From contig CANJYB010000026.1 of assembly GCA_947479085.1 (NCBI GenBank), forward strand, positions 1-58,325: a stretch of 58,325 nt of DNA. Direction: 5' to 3'. Shown here in pieces: positions 52,961 through 58,325 of the stretch. The stretch comes from Bacteroidota bacterium. GTDB lineage: Bacteria; Bacteroidota; Bacteroidia; 2-12-FULL-35-15. Position 1 is the stretch's first letter; each line of letters begins with the position of its first letter. Under the pieces are notes generated by a model. That model had not been told where the DNA came from and ran no database searches. It saw nothing but the letters and a program-made list of their open reading frames with translations. The translations under genes and the position numbers were made by a program.

Positions 52961-53074
52961 CACGCTGATTGGAAATTTAAACACAGTGGCAGGTAAGAAT
53001 TTCATTAAGATGATTACCATATAAGTTGATTTAACTAATTCTATTCCTGCCATTTCTTATTCATATTATTCTCT

Positions 53075-53082
53075 TATATTTG
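53075..53082 (+). promoter_or_regulatory. TAnnTTTG promoter element of tail-fibre-like gene
   Basis: TATATTTG lies 52 bp upstream of ATG 53135. Confidence 0.5.
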
Positions 53083-53134
53083 CCCTACGGAATGCCAAGT
53101 TTATGTTTTTATACACAAATTTATTTTTATTTTC

Positions 53135-54658
53135 ATGAAATTAAAAACACTATCCACCTCACTTTTTACCTGTTTGTTAATTGTAGGCATCAGTTCATTT
53201 TCCTTTTCGCAAAATGTGGCCATTAATGGTTCGGGTGCTTTGCCCGCTGCATCCTCCATGCTTGATATTTCTTCCACATCAGAAGGACTGCTTATTCCGC
53301 GAATGACCACTGCACAGAAAACAGCAATAGCTGCACCTGCTACCGGTTTATTAATTTATCAAACAGATGGATTGTCCGGATTCTGGTATTATACCGGAGC
53401 TATATGGATACGCTTAGGCAATGGTGATGGCACTGTTACCTCGGTGGCTACCACTGCTCCATTATCAGGTGGAACTATTACTACCAGCGGTACGTTAAGT
53501 ATTTCGCAGGCCAGTACTTCCACTGATGGCTACTTATCTTCTACCGACTGGAATACTTTTAATAACAAACCGGGAGGAAGCGGTACTGCCACACGGGTAG
53601 CTTTCTGGTCGGCTGCCACCACTCTTTCGAGCAATGCGGCATTGTACTGGGACAATACCACTTCTGCACTTGGCGTGGGAACTTCTGCTCCAGGATTTCG
53701 ATTGGATGTACTTTCTGCGGCCCGGGCAATAAACGGCAACTGTACGGTGGGAACTGCTGCTGGTGTTTTTGGGTTTAACACTGCTGCTGCAGGTGCAGGT
53801 GCAGGTGGGTAAGGTATTGCAGGACAGACTAACCAAAGCTCAAGCCAGGCAGTAAGAGGAGAACAAATAAATGGAGGAGGCTATGCTGCTGCATGTATTA
53901 ATTTTGCTGGTGCTGCTGCCCTTGGTGGTGGTGGTGTGTACGGGCAAACGAGCCAGAGCAAAGGTTTTGGTGCTGACGGCCGTAATTTTAATACTTCCGG
54001 TACAGGTATTTTTGGTGTAGGGCAAAATGTGGCCGGTAATTATCTTGTTGCAGGAAGTGGTGCGGCTATTAATGGTGTTACCACCGGAATATATGCCAGG
54101 GCGAGCACAGCAGGTGTAGGTCAAGCTATTTATACTGATCAGTTTGGTTCTGTTACGAGGGTAAACTACTGGAGCGGTGCTTTGCAATATAAAATTTTAG
54201 GTACGGGTTCGGTTTCTACGATTGCAAAAAACACGGAAGGAAATAATGTAGTATTGCATTGTACGGAAGCACCTGAAATTTATTTTGAAGATTATGGCGA
54301 AGGGAAATTAGTGAACGGCAAAGCGCATATTAGTATTGACCCTACTATTGCTAAAAATATTTTGGTGAATGATAAACATCCGCTTCGGGTTTATATACAA
54401 CTGGAAGGCGATTGTAAGGGAGTGTTTGTTACTAACAAAACCGGTCAGTCGTTTGATGTGGCTGAACTAGCCGGAGGACAAAGCAATGTGAGCTTTCAAT
54501 ACCATATTGTAGGTAACCGCGCTGATGAAGAATTGCCGGGAGGAAGAATTTCGAGAAATGCAGATGCTCGGTTTGAACCTGCTCCGTTGCCTGCTGAAAC
54601 CAAAACAGCAAACACTATTGATGTTGGTTCGCCAACTGCTTTATCTCCTAAAAGATAA
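53135..54658 (+). pseudogene. Tail-fibre-like surface protein gene with an in-frame stop
   Basis: One 508-codon frame is interrupted by a single TAA at 53810-53812; the reading frame on both sides is continuous (AGAGAGG, stop, GIAGQTNQSSSQAVRGE, and on to VYGQTSQSKGFGADG at 53936). The N-terminus has a signal peptide ending FSFSQ, then the tail-fibre-like segment GTVTSVATTAPLSGGTITT, SGTLSISQASTSTDGYLSS and TDWNTFNNKPGG common in Bacteroidota. The C-terminal part (PEIYFEDYGEGKLVNGKAHI, SIDPTIAKNILVNDKHPLRV) is a conserved domain that often ends such proteins. TAT to TAA would explain the stop. Either a recent pseudogene or a sequence error. Confidence 0.8.
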
Positions 54659-54660
54659 GT

Positions 54661-55060
54661 TTCCATTTTGTTTACCGCAAAGGCGTAGGATAAGGGAAAG
54701 AGAAAGTTTAACCGCAGAGGCGCAGAGGCGCGAAGATATTCTTTTAAGAGAAATGAAAATGGTACGCGGATGATAAAGATGGGAAGGATTAAAAATGATG
54801 ATTGGAGTTATGATAAATTCGTTTGCTTTTTGTGTGGAGACTTGATACCTCCGAATAAATATCACGAGTTGGACAATCGCGATGGAGGAGACGCAGAGAC
54901 GAGAAGTTTTTTTAAAGAAATGAAAATGGTACGCGGATTTACAAGACCTCACCCCCGAATGGCTCGGGATTTTCAACCCGGCCGCTATCCTTGAATCCCG
55001 AATAACTCGGGACATGATTCGGAGAGGGGTGACGCTATGTGACGGTTGGAGTAATGAAAA
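54661..55060. repeat. Dispersed intergenic repeat, copies 2 and 3
   Basis: Two tandem, partly overlapping versions of the 52668 element: ACCGCAGAGGCGCAGAGGCG then AAATGGTACGCGGATGA and GGGAAGGATTAAAAATGAT (54709-54810), and GACGCAGAGACGAGAAG, AAATGGTACGCGGATTT, CACCCCCGAATGGCTC, GGATTTTCAACCC, GTGACGGTTGGAGTAATG (54890-55057). The motif CCGAATAAATATCACG at 54851 also returns as CCGAATAAGTATCACG at 55096. From 55061 to 55598 I see no gene; a 94-codon frame at 55190 lacks any protein-like features. Confidence 0.7.
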
Positions 55061-55598
55061 TTAAAGTTTGCTTTTTTGAGTGGTGGTATGATGCCACCGA
55101 ATAAGTATCACGGGAATTTATGGTTAATAATAAGCGTGGGAATATAAACACGAACAAAGAATAAAACACCATAAACTTGCTTTGAAAAAGTGGCTATTGA
55201 AAAAATAGCAAAAAACGGCAAATCAACACTTTATGAAAAACAACCAAGTTTCCGTGCAGGCAAAAACCCCACTCAAAGTACTATGGTTGTTACAAATGTT
55301 ACCATGAAAATTTTATGCTTGCTCAGGGAAAATAAATTACAGTATAAAAAAACAAAAATTAACCCTCCTAAAATGTCATTTTTATTGGCGAATACCACCT
55401 TGTTTTTCTTCATTTTTATTGCCCGGATTCTTAAAAAAGGGGTGTTTCGGGGGCTGTTTCGGGCGATTTCGTAAAATAAGGGCCAAGAATTAAAAACATA
55501 TCGTTGTTTAGTGTTTTGTTTAATAATTACATTACCAATAATCAGCAGAAGTGAAGCAAACCTGCACCTTCGGGGGACGCTACGCGAACAGGAAATGC

Positions 55599-56081
55599 CA
55601 AAATACCTGCGATTTTATTTGAAGTTCCTGCGGTTTTATTGGAAGTTCCAACGGTTTAATTGGAAGTTCGGTTGGTTTTATTGGAAGTTCCAACGATTTT
55701 ATTGGAAGTTCGGTTGGTTTTATTGGAAGTTCTAACGATTTTATTGGAAGTTCGGATGGTTTTATTGGAAGTTCCAACGATTTTATTGGAAGTTCGGTTG
55801 GTTTTATTGGAAGTTCCAACGGTTTTATTGGAAGTTCCAACGGTTTAATTGGAAGTTCGGGTGGTTTTATTGAAAGTTCCAACGGTTTTATTGGAAGTTC
55901 AGGTGGTTTTATTGGAAGTTCGGGTGGTTTTATTGAAAGTTCCAACGATTTTATTGGAAGTTCGGTTGGTTTTATTGAAAGTTCCAACGATTTTATTGGA
56001 AGTTCGGGTGGTTTTATTGAAAGTTCCAACGGTTTTATTGGAAGTTCAGGTGGTTTTATTGGAAGTTCCAGCGATGTTCTT
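55599..56081. repeat. 23-unit 21-bp repeat array, constant 15-mer plus variable 6-mer
   Basis: Twenty-three 21-bp units follow without any insertion or deletion. Each carries a near-constant 15-mer, TTTTATTGGAAGTTC, and six variable bases. The variable block falls into two classes, CAACGG/CAACGA/TAACGA and GGTTGG/GGGTGG/GGATGG/AGGTGG, that alternate along most of the array, so the effective period is 42 bp. The class I block with its flank (CCAAC) is complementary to class II (GTTGG), so neighbouring units can pair. Class I units also contain the palindrome TTGGAAGTTCCAA. The terminal units are more diverged. No cas-like or other linked gene is seen. Confidence 0.95.
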
Positions 56082-56094
56082 GACCTGTTTTACG

Positions 56095-56275
56095 GGGTTT
56101 TACCCTGTTTTTCTTTGAAAAAGGAGGGTGTGGCAATGCTTTGTGAAATACCTAATGTAGCGGAATGCCAATAAGTTTCGGGTGTTCGGGGGTTTTATCC
56201 TGTTTTTAATTGAAAAAAGTGAGTAAGGACAGGCTTTTCGAGGTAGCTAATGTGGCGGAAGCCAATAAAAAATCG
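56095..56275. repeat. Direct duplication of ~85 bp between the two arrays
   Basis: The blocks GGGGTTTTACCCTGTTTTT, TTGAAAAAGG, ACCTAATGTAGCGGAATGCC, AATAAG (56095-56175) recur as GGGGGTTTTATCCTGTTTTT, TTGAAAAAAG, AGCTAATGTGGCGGAAGCC, AATAAA (56187-56270). The remaining bases to 56497 hold no recognisable gene. Confidence 0.6.
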
Positions 56276-56488
56276 GGATTGGTGAAATATACCAGAGCAG
56301 CGTGGATATTTTTACCACCCCGTATGAAGGACGGGACAGGCATAGGCACATAGAGACATAGAAAAAACACATAGGCAATAAAAACGGCAGGATGCCGGTT
56401 AAATACAAATTAGCGGGAGGCTAAGCTGAACAGGGGAATTTATGCAAATTAATTACTGACTGACAGAAAAACTGCCATAAACACCGGC

Positions 56489-56812
56489 CGAACCAGGGAC
56501 AACTGGTTCGCGATTGATGACAACTGGTTCGCGATTGATGACAACTGGTTCGCGATTGATGACAACTCGTTCGCGATTGATGACAAGTGGTTCGCGATTG
56601 ATGACAACTGGTTCGCGATTGATGACAACTCGTTCGCGATTGATGACAACTTGCTCGCGATTGATGACAACTGGTGCGCGATTGATGACAACTGGTTCGC
56701 GATTGATGACAACTGGTTCGCGATTGATGACAACTGGTTCGCGATTGATGACAAGTGGTTCGCGATTAATGACAACTGGTTCGCGATTGATGACAACTGG
56801 TTCGCGATTGAT
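56489..56812. repeat. 15-unit 21-bp repeat array with upstream anti-repeat
   Basis: Fifteen 21-bp units occupy 56498-56812 exactly. A constant 14-mer GCGATTGATGACAA is followed by a 7-mer that is usually CTGGTTC but also CTCGTTC, GTGGTTC, CTTGCTC or CTGGTGC. Each unit junction carries the palindrome TCGCGA. Directly before the first unit, CGAACCAG (56489-56496) is the exact complement of CTGGTTCG in the units and forms an 8-bp hairpin with the first one. Several frames on both strands are open only because the period is a multiple of three. Confidence 0.95.
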
Positions 56813-57043
56813 GAGCGAGGGTATTTTTGGAGTAAGCGATGATTCCCGAGTGACGGGAAGCAATGATAAACTAAGGGGAACTTGTGTTAAATGGTGGAGC
56901 GATGGTGAAAAACGAGCATTAAATGACACGGGAAGGGTAAAAAGTTAAGAAGGGGGGTTATGGTTTTGGGTTAAGGTAAGAATAGGAGGAATAAAAATGA
57001 AAGGCTAATTCTTTGTATGGAGGTGAGGACACTAACGAATAAC

Positions 57044-57069
57044 GGGCACAGGCGAAACACGCCTGTGCC
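57044..57069. repeat. Hairpin repeat, copy 1
   Basis: GGGCACAGGCG and CGCCTGTGCC form a near-perfect stem around AAACA. It is preceded by GGTGAGGACACTAACGAATA. The same module occurs at 58153. This copy lies just after the XRE gene stop and could act as its terminator. Confidence 0.8.
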
Positions 57070-57082
57070 ATAGGGAGCTTTT

Positions 57083-57391
57083 CTACTCTTCTATTTCTTT
57101 AAATAAAAAATGAGTGTATGAAGGAAACAATTCACTATAATGAACACCGAGCGGCAATGAAAGTAAATAAGTTTCACTAACTCTATAGTCGTCTGTTGGT
57201 TCGCATGCTTCCACTTTAGTAATTAACTGCTCAGATACACCACTTTGTTCTGCCAACTGTTTTATGGTTAAGCCTTTTGCTTCTCTTAATTTCTTTAATA
57301 AATTTCCTGCTATTTCAAAAACCTCTTTTTCTGTGTCCAGTTCTGCATTTTTACCTGCAGGTTGTAGTTCTGATTCCTTCTTTTTTTTCAT
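57083..57391 (-). CDS. XRE-family HTH regulator
   Basis: A 102-residue protein with a Cro/CI-type HTH at about residues 30-65 (LLKKLREAKGLTIKQLAEQS, then GVSEQLITKVEACE), a basic-acidic N-terminal extension, and a short C-terminal tail. It could be an antitoxin or autoregulator of the unknown gene upstream on the same strand; toxin-then-XRE order is common. It also has its own TATATTTG element at 57410-57417. The start ATG is supported by that element. Confidence 0.8.
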   Translation of the reverse strand: MKKKKESELQPAGKNAELDTEKEVFEIAGNLLKKLREAKGLTIKQLAEQSGVSEQLITKVEACEPTDDYRVSETYLLSLPLGVHYSELFPSYTHFLFKEIEE

Positions 57392-57409
57392 CTTATTAAT
57401 CTTTATTTA

Positions 57410-57417
57410 CAAATATA
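57410..57417 (-). promoter_or_regulatory. TAnnTTTG promoter element of XRE gene
   Basis: Minus-strand TATATTTG lies 19 bp upstream of ATG 57391, so the HTH gene can be expressed without its neighbour. Confidence 0.5.
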
Positions 57418-57459
57418 GTGAACTGACTATTCAAAAATTCTCTTTGGGGGAAAGCAATT

Positions 57460-58026
57460 TTATTTCTTTCGGTTAATATTTTTTATCATTCCGGCTGCTG
57501 CCTTTTTTTCTGCTGCACGCATCATGTTCATTACCGAAATTACTTTTCTATATAAAGAGCCTTCCACTTTAAAACCTACCTCAATTGACAAACTATGCAT
57601 GACACTACGGTCGTCCTCACTAATTTCTTTTAAATGATCTATTCTTTCCACAACATCTTTCTTTCCTAAATGCTCTGCCATTTTTAATCTCAATTTCATT
57701 GGATTAATATCCGATTGAATATATGCATCATCATTTAACCAATAATAGACAGATAGTTTGATATTGGTTCCTTCCCTGTCTAACCATACTGAATAAATTT
57801 TACCATAATTGAGTGCTATGTCTTCATGGGAAAACAAGGAAATTTTGACCGGCAAATCGGTGCAATCTATTCCTTTCAAACGCTGAGTTAAATGCTCATG
57901 ACCATCACCTCCATAAAAACCCTTGTCAGGTTTATAAGAATATACTTCAGCCTCCGGTATGCCTTTTAAAATAAACTGCCATTCATTCTCCTCACCTTCC
58001 AGCTTTTTCAGTTCTATTTTTTTCAT
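57460..58026 (-). CDS. Unknown protein paired with XRE regulator
   Basis: A 188-residue soluble protein, mixed alpha/beta with a helical C-terminus (YRKVISVMNMMRAAEKKAAAG). Segments include QFILKGIPEAEVYSYKPDKG and DLPVKISLFSHEDIALNYGK. No nuclease, kinase or other catalytic motif is evident and I do not recognise the family. It is preceded by a TATATTTG element at 58052-58059 and followed 68 bp later by the XRE gene. A toxin-like role is possible from gene order only. Confidence 0.65.
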   Translation of the reverse strand: MKKIELKKLEGEENEWQFILKGIPEAEVYSYKPDKGFYGGDGHEHLTQRLKGIDCTDLPVKISLFSHEDIALNYGKIYSVWLDREGTNIKLSVYYWLNDDAYIQSDINPMKLRLKMAEHLGKKDVVERIDHLKEISEDDRSVMHSLSIEVGFKVEGSLYRKVISVMNMMRAAEKKAAAGMIKNINRKK

Positions 58027-58051
58027 TGGTTATTTCGTGAATTTCTTTCTA

Positions 58052-58059
58052 CAAATATA
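58052..58059 (-). promoter_or_regulatory. TAnnTTTG promoter element
   Basis: Minus-strand TATATTTG lies 26 bp upstream of ATG 58026. It is identical to the element before the XRE gene and may be co-regulated with it. Confidence 0.5.
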
Positions 58060-58152
58060 AATAATTGAATATTCGAAATTGAATTTTGGGAAGGAATTTT
58101 ATTGGAAGGTGGGATAATGTTTTGGTAGGTGGTGAGGACACCACCAAATAAT

Positions 58153-58179
58153 GGGCACAGGCGAAACACGCCTGCGCCC
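58153..58179. repeat. Hairpin repeat, copy 2
   Basis: GGGCACAGGCG and CGCCTGCGCCC repeat the 57044 hairpin with one change, again preceded by GGTGAGGACACCACCAAATA. The two copies are direct repeats about 1.1 kb apart that enclose the XRE two-gene unit. Confidence 0.8.
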
Positions 58180-58283
58180 AATGTCATTAAGTTAAGGAGA
58201 CGAAATTAACATTATAGTTTTAATAAGATACAATGAAGTTGGGTAATTCAAGAGGAAACAAGCCCGAATTTTACAAATAAAAA

Positions 58284-58325
58284 ATGGCAAAAAAAACAAT
58301 ACTCAACTTATTTCAGTATTTAAAA
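58284..58325 (+). CDS. Possible gene start at right edge
   Basis: An ATG at 58284 opens MAKKTILNLFQYLK, still open at the window end. Only 14 codons are visible and no promoter consensus is evident, so this is a weak call. Confidence 0.3.
   Translation, partial: MAKKTILNLFQYLK

Noticed and set aside
55190-55474. 94-codon frame starting with GTG
   Set aside because: No promoter element, no recognisable domain and atypical composition; lies in repeat-rich intergenic DNA.
55580-56029. 149-codon minus-strand frame with a repeating ELPIKPx heptad
   Set aside because: Openness is automatic for a period divisible by three. The bases vary as a block (TTG against ACC) rather than at third codon positions, which argues against protein-level selection.
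55599-56812. CRISPR array
   Set aside because: The variable parts are only 6-7 bp, fall into a few classes and are mutually related; constant parts are 14-15 bp, and no cas gene is present.
55599-56812. TIGR-type interspaced guide array
   Set aside because: No gene for a Nop-domain Tas protein is in the window and the variable blocks are repetitive, not diverse guides.
57044-58179. Integron attC sites around the XRE cassette
   Set aside because: The hairpins lack the core R-box pattern and are nearly perfect palindromes; no integron integrase is present.
1-58325. tRNA and rRNA genes
   Set aside because: I scanned for cloverleaf-like and rRNA-like stretches by eye and saw none; a tRNAscan-SE or Infernal run would settle it.

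Overview
The window looks like chromosomal DNA of an AT-rich member of the Bacteroidota. The evidence is the recurring TAnnTTTG promoter element with no clear Shine-Dalgarno sequences, two proteins with type IX secretion C-terminal sorting domains (one type B, one type A), a DUF4476 protein, a fused alpha/beta E1 2-oxoacid dehydrogenase, and NarL-type two-component pairs. I cannot place it below phylum level.

Layout. 1-5.1 kb: a divergent partial gene, a 5'-truncated sensor kinase with its LuxR-type regulator, a 1.5-kb gap of phased repeats with a broken copy of the regulator's 3' end, then an outer-membrane barrel and a lipoprotein. 5.1-12.2 kb: a branched-chain 2-oxoacid dehydrogenase, a His/Tyr-rich secreted protein, and a DUF1456-Pif1-type helicase pair. 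12.2-19.4 kb: two gene graveyards (a tatC tail; duplicated ornithine aminotransferase debris) on either side of a 1754-residue secreted repeat protein. 19.4-30.7 kb: housekeeping genes (rocD, rlmD, ilvE, a VWA-like membrane protein, fabG, sucD, mnmE). 30.6-37.1 kb: a roughly 6.5-kb integrated element at the 3' end of mnmE, with a tyrosine recombinase, an excisionase-like HTH protein, a possible replication initiator and a small GGKREGAGRKP protein, bounded by att-like repeats. 37.1-45.5 kb: a polysaccharide ABC exporter with a PhyH-family enzyme, rny-zapA, and a second sensor/regulator pair ending at a breakpoint where two divergent genes both lack their 5' ends. 45.5-52.5 kb: a halogenase-like flavoprotein and several secreted proteins, one DnaJ-DUF1566 fusion. 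52.5-58.3 kb: a repeat-rich stretch with a tail-fibre-like gene broken by one stop codon, two long 21-bp arrays, and an HTH two-gene cassette between copies of a hairpin repeat.

The most striking signal is not a gene. Six intergenic tracts (about 2.4, 2.75, 5.3, 23.6, 55.6 and 56.5 kb), plus a looser one at 2.05 kb, are built from 21-bp units. The sequences are unrelated between tracts, yet within most tracts the 21-bp register is kept without insertions or deletions even where units have diverged strongly. Most contain a short palindrome once per unit, three alternate between two unit classes (42-bp higher order), and several begin or end with inverted units that can fold back on the array. 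21 bp is two helical turns and also seven codons. I do not recognise this as a described element family.
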